64,000 nucleotides of DNA from Owenia fusiformis (lineage: Eukaryota > Annelida > Polychaeta > Sabellida > Oweniidae): assembly GCA_903813345.2 (NCBI GenBank), contig CAIIXF020000011.1, positions 2,876,571-2,940,570 on the forward strand, given 5' to 3'. Shown here piece after piece: positions 20,567 through 32,589 of this stretch; positions within the stretch are counted from its first letter, which is position 1; each line of letters opens with the position of its first letter. The translations under genes and the position numbers were made by a program. The notes under the pieces were generated by a model that saw only the letters and a list, made by a program, of their open reading frames with translations, made no database searches and was not told the origin of the DNA.

Positions 20567-23452
20567 TAGGGTGGTCCAAAATATGGCGAAAAACCAACTT
20601 TCTTTCGGATCATCTTCCTCATTTGACTTACTGTTGTCCATGACCTAAAACACCTGCACACCAAATTTTGAGACCCAAATCCCATGGGAAATTTACCCAC
20701 GCTTCGACTGAAAAATTCGGTTATTTCATGATTTTTTGCTATTTTCGATAAAATGCCATATCCTTTTTCTTGGTATAAAATGTTTCTATTTTTTTCATAA
20801 TAAACATTTTTGTAGGACTCTTTATTACTTAATAATACTAGGAGCCCAAACACCAAATTTTGAGACCCAAATCCCATGGGAAATTTACCCATGCTTTGAC
20901 TGAAAAATTGTGATTTTCACAGTTTTGTCCGATTTTCAATAGATTACTGTCTCCATTTTCCTGGTATAATATGTTTCTATTTTTTCATAATAAATATTTT
21001 TGGATGACTCTTTATTACTTCATAATACTAGGAACCCATACACCAAATTTTGAGACCCAAATCCCATGGGAAAGGACGATTCTCGGTTTGGAGAACGAAG
21101 TTCATCAATCTAAATGAGCATTATCCCTGCTTCGGACAAATTTGATTTTTTACATAATATAGATTTGAATGTCTTCTTTTGAATAATCATAATTTAATTT
21201 GGGTAATATTTCTAGATTTTTCGCAAAAAAATATTAGCGCAGTACACTGATGAACTTCTTTCCCCAAATCGAGACTTGTATTTTATTGAATCGGTCTATT
21301 TGAGCATTATCCCTGCTTCAGACCAATTTGTTATTTTTACATCTTGTAGATTTAAATGTCCTCTTTTGAATATTCATAGTTTAATTTGGGTAATATTTCT
21401 ATATTTTTCATGAAAAAATTTTTAGCCCAGGAGGCTGTTCTCCAAACCGAGAATCGTCCTTTACCCATGGTTTGACTGAAAAATTGTGATTTTCACATTT
21501 TTTCCGATTTTCAATATATTGCTGTCTCTTTATTACTTCATAATACTAAAAACCCATACACCAAATATCCACCAAATTTTGAGACCCAAATCCAATGAGA
21601 ACGTTACCCATGCTTTGACTGAAAACTGGTGCTTATGACAGCTTATGATGTCTGTTTTAGGGGCATAATATGTTAATAAACATTATGGTAATTCCTTCTT
21701 AATCCAAAGAAACACCTAAATATCAAGACTTTAAGTCTTATTGAAAGGCGACAAATTCAGTAGTTTGGGGAAAATTTAGGATCTTTTACTTGTACATTTA
21801 TATACTGTGGTTAATATTAAAAAGTGATGACTCGACAGCAACTCAAATGCCTTGAAGATTTGGTTTGTTGGTTTCAGTAGGGATACATCACAGGACTTTG
21901 TTTTGATTTGTGTGAGATGTCATATTCTTTCTCACATCTTTGCAGGGTAAGGTCAAATATCAAATCTGATTTTATTTGGAGAAATGATTTTTTGATTGAT
22001 CAATGTATCAATGGCATGGTCTCTGTTGTAACCAGTAAGCCTGTACCAAATCTTCAAGGGATTCGAGCTTCCACTGAGCTTTGTCATTTCTCTGAAAATG
22101 TTCATGCCCTGAAAGTACACAATGTAGAAGATAGGAAGAGCAATGAGAAACACTTAAGGTAATTCTGTATGTTCAGAAATTTTAAGTGGAGTCCAATGTT
22201 ATTTCTGGAACTCATTCCATACTTGGTCAGCTCTTTCAATTTTACACTGAGTTCAAATATGTATTTAGATTATTAGTTGATGTTTAGTAATTTTCTATAA
22301 TGTACTATGTGCTATGTTTATACACTGTTTGTGCATCTGAATGGAATGAGTTGTGTTCCTGAAAAAACACGGGGCTCCAATTAGGAAGCCATTAAAAATG
22401 AAAATAAGGAATTACCTTAAAGTACTATATAACCATCTTTCACGATGTAACGTATGTAAGGCCAAACAGGATAATTAAGACAACGTGTAATACAATTTAT
22501 TACAAATTGCACATCACACAACAATGATATGGTGCTCTAAACGACAAAAATCAAAAGTATATGATCAAAGCAAACGTGAATTTCCCATGGGGTTCAGGTC
22601 TAAACATTTGGTACATATTAAATGTATGGGTTCCTAGTATTAAGAACGTATTTATGTCCTCCTAAAATGTTTAAAAACAAAATATAAGATTAATGTTGAT
22701 CTATTGAAAATAGGAGAAAATTCGCAGAAAATCACAAATTTTTGGTTGAAGCATGAATTAATTTCTCATGGGGCCAGGGTCTCAAAATTTGGTGCATATT
22801 TGGGGTATGGGTTCCTCGTATTATGAAGTAATAAAGAGTCCTCTCAAAATATTTATTATAAAAAATAGAAACATATAATACCAGGAAAATAGAGATGTAT
22901 TGTATTGTATATGAAATAACCCAATTTTTCAGTCGAAGCGTGGGTAAATTTCCCATGGGATTTAGGTCTCAAAATTTGATGTATGGGCCAGTATTATGAA
23001 GTAATAAAGAGTCATCCAAAAATATTTATTATGAAAAGACATCTACCATTTTATACCAGGAAAATGGAGATGGCAATTTATCGAAAATAGCAAAAAATCA
23101 TGAAATAACCAAATTTTTCAGTCAAAGCGTGGGTAAATTTCCCATGGGATTTGGGTCTCAACATTTGGTGTATGGGTTCCTAGTATTATGAAGTAATAAA
23201 GAGTCCTACAAAAATGTTTATTATGAAAAAATAGAAACATATTATACCAGGAAAAGGGAGATGACAATTTATCGAAAATAGCAAAAAATCATGAAATAAC
23301 CGTATTTTCAGTCGAAGCGTGGGTAAATTTCCCATGTGATTTGGGTCTTAAAATTTGGTGTGCAGGTGTTTTAGGTCATGGACAACAGTAAGTGAAATGA
23401 GGAAGATGATCTGAAACAAAGTTGGTTTTTCGACATATTTTGGACCACCCTA
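20567..23452. mobile_element. hAT-like non-autonomous element with 8-bp target duplication
   Basis: The element begins TAGGGTGGTCCAAAATATG and ends with its inverted counterpart. Perfect CTCCGCAC copies flank it at 20559-20566 and 23453-23460, an 8-bp duplication as in the hAT superfamily. The arms are built from units of about 190 bp, each holding CACCAAATTTTGAGACCCAA and a CCATGG core: four in the left arm (near 20658, 20851, 21041, 21570) and five inverted in the right arm (near 22571 to 23360). The unique centre, 21640-22560, shows no recognisable transposase. Confidence 0.8.
21071..21462. mobile_element. MITE nested in a hAT arm unit
   Basis: Inverted ends AAAGGACGATTCTCGGTTTG and the matching right end interrupt one CATGGG/ACCCATGG unit of the hAT arm. 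The interior holds two direct copies of about 185 bp, starting at GAGCATTATCCCTGCTTC near 21115 and 21303. It inserted after the arm repeats were formed. Confidence 0.75.
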
Positions 23453-24088
23453 CTCCGCACCCAATATTTAGAGGGGGCTCATATCTGAAGAACATTTCCG
23501 AATTTTTATAAAATCACACAGATACTGCCTGGCTTCCAAGATGCAAAAATAATTTGCATGGGTAGTGTATCTTGAACACCATTTTTATGAATGCTGGGGA
23601 CGCAGTATTAAAAGTATAGTCTCAAAATATATAGGTCTGGGAAATGTTTAAGGCATACTGCGTCGCTATAAAATGAATTGCACTACTATTTTCACAGTTT
23701 TATTGATATTTGGTGTCAAATACACATATCTTGGTATATTTGAAGTCCCAAAACGGCTTAGTTTCAGAAATATCCCAATTTTAAATTCAAAAATGACCGT
23801 TAGCTCCTCATCCTCCGCTCATTTGCGCCGCACCCAATATTTCCCACAGGCTCTGTCTGCATAGGGTGAAATTTATTTAGGCTAGTATTAATATGTATAT
23901 AACATATGCCTGGCAAAATTTTGTGAATTTAATTTAAAATCAAACATTATCCATTATGATTTAGGTTCGCCTTTGAGAGTTTTTGATGTGGAAATGTGTC
24001 TGTTATCAAGCATATTAAGCATACACCCTTTACCAATTTACGGAGACTGAAAGGTGAACTTCAACCTTCCTTGAAACTGTATGATTAT
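23453..24088. other. No gene seen
   Basis: AT-rich flank of the hAT-like element. CCGCACCCAATATTT occurs at 23455 and again near 23831, which may be a short duplication. No ORF is supported. Confidence 0.45.
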
Positions 24089-24296
24089 CAGGCCCGTAGC
24101 CAGGGGTGGGGTTCGCAGGGTTCGGGCGAACCCCCCCCCCCTGGCCAAAAATTCTTTCAAAATCATGCAGTTTTCACCATTTTGAGCACTTCTCAAGTGA
24201 TTTTGTCCATATTTGGGCCAAAATTGTCAAATGTGAACCCCCCCTGGAAATTTTGGAAAAATGAACCCCCCTTGGCAAATCCTGGCTACGGGCCTG
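24089..24296. mobile_element. CAGGCCCGTAGCCAGG MITE
   Basis: The ends are CAGGCCCGTAGCCAGG and CCTGGCTACGGGCCTG, an exact 16-bp inverted pair, flanked on both sides by ATTAT. The interior has C-rich tracts (GAACCCCCC) near both ends. This terminal sequence is common among invertebrate MITEs by recall. A worn relative lies at 33565-33680. Confidence 0.85.
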
Positions 24297-24545
24297 ATTA
24301 TTGATATTTATATTTTTTAATCGAAATGGTGTTTGTTATAAGCACACGCCTTTTAACAATTGATAGAGACTGAAAAGTGTATTTCATCTTCAGCAAATCT
24401 GAAATTAAGCTTTGTTTTTATTGATCGAATTCAATGAAAGTTAATTTCTTTTAAGTTAAGTTAACTTTTATCAGGCTTTAAAAAAACTACTATTGTCATC
24501 TGTTTTTCCATCTTAGTGTACAATAGTTCTCTACTCTGTTTTCAG

Positions 24546-24640
24546 AAGTAGGAGATGAACCAGATTTTTGTAGCTTTCATCCATGATAACCCTGAGACCT
24601 TGTTGGTTGTGTTTAGATGATGGTGTATCATACTAATCAG
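24546..24640 (+). other. Exon-like block, copy 1
   Basis: CTGTTTTCAG precedes and GTATAT follows this segment, so it has both splice signals. It encodes NQIFVAFIHDNPETLLVVFR and a stop in one frame. A diverged second copy at 25038-25114 keeps both splice sites, the frame and the stop. Either a short terminal exon was duplicated or the block belongs to a repeat. Confidence 0.3.
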
Positions 24641-25037
24641 GTATATTATTTCATCGTTTGTATTAATTAACTTGCATCATTTGTGGCTCCTTGCTTCAGA
24701 AAGTATTCATTTGTATTTAATGCAGTTATTATTTAACTTTCACAGTTTCACAGCAAATGAGATACTGTAAATTGCTTTAATTTGGTGCTATTTAATTTGG
24801 CGCCCTGTGCAAATTTTAAAAGTATGACTGCTATATAATTAAGTTCTTTTAAAAGGTTTGAACTTAATCCTGATTGACACAATGTTAAAACATCTCAGTA
24901 GATTTACTCATTATATTCACAATTTAAAGGTCTTATCTTAATCAATACAATTTGAAATAAAAGTATAAAATAAAGTAACAGTCTTTTAAAGTACTACTAT
25001 TGTCCTCTATTTTCCCATCTACCTATTCTGTTTTCAG

Positions 25038-25114
25038 GATTGTTGTAGCCTTCACCCATGATAACCCTGAGATGATTTTGGCTGTGTTGAGATGAGTGGT
25101 GTTATGCTAATCAG
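25038..25114 (+). other. Exon-like block, copy 2
   Basis: CTGTTTTCAG precedes and GTAGGC follows. The frame reads IVVAFTHDNPEMILAVLR then TGA. Compared with copy 1 the changes are mostly conservative (Ile/Thr, Thr/Met, Leu/Ile, Val/Ala, Phe/Leu) and the stop is kept. No parent gene is recognised. Confidence 0.3.
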
Positions 25115-25387
25115 GTAGGCCTATATTATTTCTAGAGGTGTCACACTGACCCGAAGTTGACCTGCCATATTTTATCTCAGAAAGTTAAAGAGTCATTCTC
25201 AGGTATATACTTTCCTACCGTTCCAACATTTCAAATTATTATCCAATAGAATATTTTAATAAATAGATCTCTAGTTAGATCATTGGATGAAGATTATGAG
25301 AGTCAACGAAGGAATGTTTTGGCTATATGATTCTACTGTAGAAATACAAAAGGATAGTACAAAAAGCTACTAGGGATCTATAAACAG

Positions 25388-26162
25388 ATGAGCATAGGGA
25401 TTGTTTTACCCCAGAGTAGTCCCAAAAAGTCTCCTGAGACAAAGATCAGATCTGGTGGAAGAAAGATTACACCCTCAGGTGCATTTTCAGATAACCAACT
25501 AATAAAATGTTTATACTACAAGTCTCTAAAATATTTCAGACAAACTAGCAGTACAAGCAGAATGGAACATTTGACGGTTTGGAAGTTAGGCAGTCTAGAG
25601 TCCTCTGAGCTTGGGGAGTTGCGAGGAAAGTGACTTCGGTAAGTCCAGGTTAATCTATTATACATTATAGAAGTATTTTATATATATTAAGTTTACAGCA
25701 GAATCAAATCTAGCAAGATCCTTGTCATTCTATTCTAAAAATATAAAGTGCAGACTTTACTTCAGGAATACTAGAGTATTTTACCAAAGAATTTTACAAT
25801 TATGTATTTTGATTTATATATATGGCTTCCATATTTATATTTGGAAGAATTTAAAAATTTTCCCGATTTTCGCACTTTTAATCCTCAATAACTTACTGAT
25901 TTACAACACATTGTAGACCTTTGAGACATATTGTATCTGAGATTGTAAAGAATAGATCGCTAGCTCAATTTTGGTTGAAAATGACACTGCAAAATATACA
26001 GAGTGGGTATGGGTATACAGGTTACATTTCATACTTTTCAATAGATTGATTTTTTCCAGGAAAATGTCCAAAAACAAGCAGAAATGGCAATGTGTTAAAC
26101 ATGCAACCAGGGAAACAACGACTGAGCTGTACAAGTCATTTGAAAAAACATTTGGAAAGTGA
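25388..26162 (+). other. Further exon-like segments, all frames closed
   Basis: Three segments have splice-like edges: 25388-25481 (MSIGIVLPQSSPKKSPETKI...), 25538-25636 (after ATATTTCAG and before GTAAGTCC), and one starting at 26060 after TTTTTCCAG. The middle segment has a stop in every frame, so a continuous protein is not possible. They may be a non-coding transcript or a decayed gene. Confidence 0.2.
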
Positions 26163-26465
26163 TGAGGACCAATGAGAGCTCATGCTTTCAAGGAAAAATG
26201 AACACTTAGCATAAACAATATCTGTTCCGAGAAGCAAGCCAGTTTGAATTAAATTTTTATCTCTATAACAAGTAACGGGACAGTACTTTTAAGATTGCAT
26301 AGATATAATGGCTTCATATCTGAAACATGCAATCTTTCTAGATTTATTCCCAACTTAAAATGGTCATTATTGCTTTTTGAAAATCAATACCATGTTAACT
26401 AATAGAGCATTTGTTCGAGCTCAAATTAGAATATTTATTCATTCCCGTTCAGAAAAATAACAATA

Positions 26466-27236
26466 TAACCCCTAAACAGTTAGGCTATAGATGATTACAT
26501 TCATAGTAAAGGGGGTGAATAGCTCTGCCGAGATCTGGGCACAATCTCGGAAATGAAATATCGAAATATCATCAAAGGTTAATCCCATACTTAGTAGTGT
26601 TATAGGTAAATAACATGCGGGAATATAATTGATATCTGAGTTGAGCTGGAGATATATAAGGGTTATGTACTGGGAGGTTTTGGATACAGGTTTTATCCCA
26701 AGGGAAATATGTGTATATCCCGAGGGACCCCAGGGACCAAGGGATATACACATATTTCCCGAAGGATAAACCCTGTATCCAAAACCGACCGTACATAACA
26801 GATGTATTTCATACCTACTGATGTTCTTGGTACGTCATATACCTTATAAAGTTCCAAAATTCAAAAATATACTTAAGATACACATTTTCTTGGTGTTTTA
26901 AAGTGTTTTTTTTAAGTTTCTGAGATTATCAAACTCATATAGCCTAACTCATATTTTGAAAAATAAAATTTGAAAAAAAAATTTGAGAAAAATGTGAAAA
27001 TCTTTTTTTAAAAAATGTGAAAAAAAATTTGGGGAAAAATGGGAAATTTCAATGCATATTTAATTCTCATAATCTACTAAGTATAGGATAAATCAGTTAT
27101 TAAATGCTCGATTTTTGATACAGTGTATATCCCTCAGTAAATACAATATAGTCACGATTTATTAGTTAAAATATGCCTAATTCAATTTTAAGACAGAACG
27201 GCAAATCTCCCCACCCCCTTAACCGTTTAGGGGTTA
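26466..27236. mobile_element. TAACCCCTAAAC-ended MITE
   Basis: The left end TAACCCCTAAACAGTTA and the right end, reversed, TAACCCCTAAACGGTTA form an inverted pair around 771 bp. The interior includes a long perfect-looking hairpin and AT-rich sequence but no ORF. Confidence 0.65.
26662..26799. repeat. 138-bp hairpin
   Basis: GTTATGTACTGGGAGGTTTT on the left pairs with AAAACCGACCGTACATAAC on the right. Between them, ATCCCAAGGGAAATATGTGT and GGGATATACACATATTTCCC are also complementary around a centre near 26731. It lies inside the 26466-27236 element and could be an insertion of its own. Confidence 0.75.
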
Positions 27237-27479
27237 ATAAAATACTTAATAAAACTTATTAACGATAGGATAGATTTTTGATAGATGACATACGAGACTA
27301 ATTATATTTAAGTTCAATTCTGTGTGTCAATATTCTCTATTTGGATGCTCAAAAAAGTTCTTGTGTATTAACTCATTAATTATTGGAAAAACAATATACA
27401 TTTGTTAATAAGTCAAAGCATAAGTTAGTTGTGTTTTACCTTCACATGTGAAAATGTTAGGCTTAGTGTGTTATATATA

Positions 27480-30364
27480 ATTTTACTGAACATCGGTGTC
27501 TACATCTTCCTGTACAGGAACTTTAAATTATGTTCATGTAATGATTCATTTAACTGGACGTTAGTCATTACTATAACTATATCTTGTTGATGGCATAATT
27601 ATTAAGGTTACTAGAACATTCCTTGCATGTGTTGTCCTAACTTGATGTAACCAGAAGTTATGAATTTGCCATGTATGTGACAAGCACGTTACAGTCTCTT
27701 TATTTTGGCAAAGTCGTTGTTAAGGTTGATACTACATTCCTGGCTCGTGATATCTAAGTCGAACGTAACTTGTATACTCATTTATGCGTGTCCACACTTT
27801 CCTTTGCCTACAACGTTCTATAGTTAATGTTACCAGAACTTTAACTTGGCCACGTATATGTGACGTTGCATTAGCACGTTACAGTCTGTTATTTTATTTT
27901 TGCAGTCATTGTTAAGGTTGCTACTACATTCCTAGCACATGATATTTAAGTAAAATGTAACGTTGTATAAACATCTGTGCGAGTCCAGACCTTCCTGTGC
28001 CTACATCGGTCCAAGACAAACGTTACCAGAACTTTAAACTGGCCAGGTATATGTTACGTTGCATAAGCACATTACAGTCTCACTATTTTTGCGAAGTCAT
28101 TGTTAAGGTTGGTTCTACATTCCTGGCACGTGATATTTAAGTCAAATGTAACGTTCTTTAAACATCTATGCGAGTCCACACCTTCCTGTACCTACAACAT
28201 TCCATAATTAACGTACGCACTTAAAACTGGCCACGTATATGTGACGTTGCATAAGCACATTACAGTCTCGTTATTTTTGCGAAGTTATCGTTTAGGTTGG
28301 TTCTACGTTCCTGGCACGTGATATTTAAGTCAAATGTAACGTTCTTTGAACATCTGTGCGAGTCCACAACTTCTTGTACCTACAACGTTCCATAATTAAC
28401 GTATCAGAAATTTAGATTGGCCACGTATTTATGACGTAATGTAAGTACGTTACATTTTCGTTATTTTGGCGAAGTCATCGTTTAGGTTGGTTCCACGTTC
28501 CTGGCACGTGATATTTAAGTCAAATGTAACGTTCTTTAAACATCTGTGCGAGTCCACACCTTCCTGAACCTACAACGTTCCATATCAACGTTACCAGAAA
28601 TTTAGATTGGCCACGTATATATGACGTAATGTAAGTACGTTACATTTTCGTTATTTTGGTGACGTAATTGTTAAGGTCGCTACTACGTTCCTGACACGTG
28701 ATATTTAAGTCAAATGTAACGTTCTTTAAACATCTATGCGAGTCCACACCTTCCTGTACCTACAACGTTCCATATCAACGTTACCAGAAATTTAGATTGG
28801 CCACGTATTTATGACGTAATGTAAGTACGTTACATTTTCGTTATTTTGGTGACGTTATTGTTAAGGTCGCTACTACGTTCCTGACACGTGATATTTAAGT
28901 CAAATGTAACGTTCTTTAAACATCTATGCGAGTCCACACCTTCCTGTACCTACAACGTTCCATATCAACGTTACCAGAAATTTAGATTGGCCACGTATAT
29001 ATGACGTAATGTAAGTACGTTACAGTTTCGTTATTTTGGCGACGTTATTGTTAAGGTCGCTACTACGTTCCTGACACGTGATATTTAAGTCAAATGTAAC
29101 GTTCTTTAAACATCTGTGCGAGTCCACACCTTCCTGAACCTACAACGTTCCATTTCAACGTTACCAGAAATTTAGATTGGCCACGTATTTATGACGTAAT
29201 TTAAGGACGTTACATTTTCGTTATTTTGGTGACGTAATTGTTAAGGTCGCTACTACGTTCCTGACACGTGATATTTAAGTCAAATGTAACGTTCTTTAAA
29301 CATCTATGCGAGTCCACACCTTCCTGTACCTACAACGTTCCATATCAACGTTACCAGAAATTTAGATTGGCCACGTATATATGACGTAATGTAAGTACGT
29401 TACAGTTTCGTTATTTTGGCGACGTTATTGTTAAGGTCGCTACTACGTTCCTGACACGTGATATTTAAGTCAAATGTAACGTTCTTTAAACATCTGTGCG
29501 AGTCCACACCTTCCTGTACCTACAACGTTCCATATCAACGTTACCAGAAATTTAGATTGGCCACGTATTTATGACGTAATGTAAGGACGTTACATTTTCG
29601 TTATTTTGGTGACGTAATTGTTAAGGTCGCTACTACGTTCCTGACACGTGATATTTAAGTCAAATGTAACGTTCTTTAAACATCTATGCGAGTCCACACC
29701 TTCCTGTACCTACAACGTTCCATATCAACGTTACCAGAAATTTAGATTGGCCACGTATATATGACGTAATGTAAGTACGTTACAGTTTCGTTATTTTGGC
29801 GACGTTATTGTTAAGGTCGCTACTACGTTCCTGACACGTGATATTTAAGTCAAATGTAACGTTCTTTAAACATCTGTGCGAGTCCACACCTTCCTGTACC
29901 TACAACGTTCCATATCAACGTTACCAGAAATTTAGATTGGCCACGTATTTATGACGTAATGTAAGGACGTTACATTTTCGTTATTTTGGTGACGTAATTG
30001 TTAAGGTCGCTACTACGTTCCTGACACGTGATATTTAAGTCAAATGTAACGTTCTTTAAACATCTATGCGAGTCCACACCTTCCTGTACCTACAACGTTC
30101 CATATCAACGTTACCAGAAATTTAGATTGGCCACGTATTTATGACGTAATGTAAGTACGTTACAGTTTCGTTATTTTGGCGACGTAATTGTTAAGGTCGC
30201 TACTACGTTCCTGACACGTGATATTTAAGTCAAATGTAACGTTCTTTAAACATCTGTGCGAGTCCACACCTTCCTGTACCTACAACGTTCCATATTTAAC
30301 GTTGCTACAACTTGAGACATATATTCTGACGACGTTATCACAACGTAAAATTGTTAGCTGGGTT
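27480..30364 (+). repeat. 190-bp satellite array with dimer order
   Basis: Taking TTCCTG as the phase mark, units fall at 28371, 28561, 28751, 28941, 29131, 29321, 29511, 29701, 29891, 30081 and 30271, exactly 190 apart. Older diverged units precede them (27507, 27799, 27992, 28183). From 28941 on, paired differences (CATCTATGCG/CATCTGTGCG, GTAAGTACG/GTAAGGACG) mostly alternate, giving a 380-bp dimer. The right end is AACGTAAAATTGTTAGCTGGG, matching the CCCAGC end of the 15.3-kb element. The left terminus is not clear. Confidence 0.85.
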
Positions 30365-32589
30365 AAAGCAATGACAAAGAAGAATACTTCCGATGGTGTC
30401 ATTGTTTTATTTAGCGTGCGAGTGTAAAAACAAAATTGAGGAGTTAGTTTGATTTAGAACTTTCGTGTCACGCAAATAGCTACGCGAAATGCATAGTGGG
30501 AAAAGATTGACCAATCAAATTTTGTCCTTTTTGAGTGCTTTTTCAGTGCATATTAGCGAACGTTCTGTTTCAAAGAGCGAATCGCGAAAAGGAGAATTGT
30601 TTAAGGCGTTGGCGCTGAACTCACAATATTTTCACTTGGCACCTTTTGAGGTGGATCCCGGCTATGGCATTAATGGTTGAGAAATAGGGATCGAAACCAG
30701 CCATAGTTTTCTCCCGATGACCATATGGACTTGGAGACTGGATTTTATCTATCCCGCATCATTTGAGACTGAATCAGTCAAGTCAAGTAAGTAAGTCAAC
30801 ATTCGAAAATAAAAATCTCAAAAATCGTAGATCTTTGATTTCCAAAATAATTTGTGAGGTGGTTATTAAGATGGTAATACACATTTTAACGTATTAATTT
30901 TGAGTACATCTCGAATCCATTCTCAACAAAGCGTTCTCGAAATAAGTATTCGAAATGTTTGAGTTCGGGATTATAAAAGTACGTTAAGATATACCGCTCC
31001 CTAACAAACTCCTTTGGGAACAAGACATAGAATCAAATGCATATTCTTCTCATTTACTCCCTGACACATGCCAATGAATGTTACATAAGTAAATATCTCA
31101 GTTTTAAATAATTTTGAAAACGCTGTTTTAACCAAAAATTGTAAGAACTTGAAACATGTTAGTTTTTCAAACCGCATATCCTCATTTACCTTCTTTGACA
31201 AGGATGAATCCATTTGAAAACATGGATTTTCTTGATTATTCTTCAATACTACCTTTGAAATATAAGTATGTAGGATATTACAGTGTAAATTGACACGCAT
31301 TTGTTTGCTCCTTATCATGAACAAATAAATGCAGTACCATCTTGCAATATTTAAAAACAGAAAGTTCATTCTGTATGTAAACAAGAAAAAATACATTTAT
31401 GGTTGGTTCATAATGAAAAATGACAAATAACATACATCTTTTGAAGGAGGGGTATACAGGGACACAGTGGAAAATCAGAAATTTAGGTCATATCCCAAAG
31501 ATTGCTTCACCAATATGTAACAGAACATCAAAATTATCATTTACACGTTTGCTAATAGGTTTATTGAAAATAATTAACCAGAGGTTTACTTCAATTGTGG
31601 CACCATTCTTAGTAAATATTGATGAACATACGATTATCGAATGTTGACTAAGTTACTTGGCTTGACCGTGAATGCGCTATCTTGTATGAGTACTTGTATC
31701 TACAACTATTTTTGAGGTTATGAGTATTGGCTATCAATTGGCTATCAATTTCTAATTTTTTCTTCAACAGATATTGTAATGACTTCAGTATACTAGTATA
31801 TGAAATGTTCCTTGGTCTTCTGGTCTTGGATTGTGATATTGGTTCTTGAATGGTGGGGGAAAGGGGGTATTTGACATTGTTTCTTTTCACGTTAGATCAT
31901 TGTTTTGGGCTATATGGGTTTTGTTTTCATTGACTGGTATGCACTTAAAGTTTGCTTTTTCTTGCTAAGTTCCATTACAACTTTTGGTCCTTTCCCTTTG
32001 GCACAAGTGCTTATAAATGCATAATGTCTATTATGGAGTGATTCCAATAAATAGTTTCTTAGACATAACAAACAATATAGGCATTCGTAGCCTTGTCCAA
32101 GTCGGTCTCTTACTTATCTTGATTTCTATCCCATAGTGAAAGATGTGACCGTCTAAAATCACTTGCCATACTGCACATGGACCTTTAATTTCATGTTTTG
32201 CAGCTGTATATTTTGGTTATACTTTAAGATCAAATAAGTAAAAAATACCGACTTGGTGGAAGCAAAGTAACATATTTGATCATAGAAAGTGACACAAATA
32301 TATCATTTATGCAATAAAAGTACATCTCCCCTGTTTTGTATGAAAAAACAACAAAAATAAAATATTATGTAAAAAGATAAATTAGCATTGTTTTTCTTTG
32401 ATTCATTGGACAACAGGAGACCCCCCTCATCAGAGAATCAGAGAACGACGCAAAGCTAACGCCAATCATACCAGTTGAATATCTCACAAAAGAGATTGCA
32501 TTATATATGAATACATGTAGGTACCAAACCTATAACATACTAATAATGTGTACAAACATATAGTTATACCCTTTGATTCTACCTGAACA
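30365..32589. other. No gene seen
   Basis: AT-rich sequence with scattered short ORFs that lack family motifs. A CpG-bearing patch at 30400-30680 is the only compositional change. No repeat ends were recognised. Confidence 0.45.

Noticed and set aside
21908-22162. 84-residue ORF in the centre of the hAT-like element
   Set aside because: No BED finger, RW or dimerisation motif of hAT transposases; the opposite strand is open over the same span.
24546-25114. C/D-box snoRNA pair
   Set aside because: GATGA and CTGA-like strings occur, but spacing is wrong and no terminal D box with a closing stem is present.
30218-30427. ORF spanning the end of the 190-bp array
   Set aside because: It starts in satellite sequence, has no ATG context or family match and crosses the element end.
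31001-31396. 131-residue minus-strand ORF
   Set aside because: Phe/Tyr/Leu-rich composition expected from AT-rich DNA, with no motif, splice context or partner.
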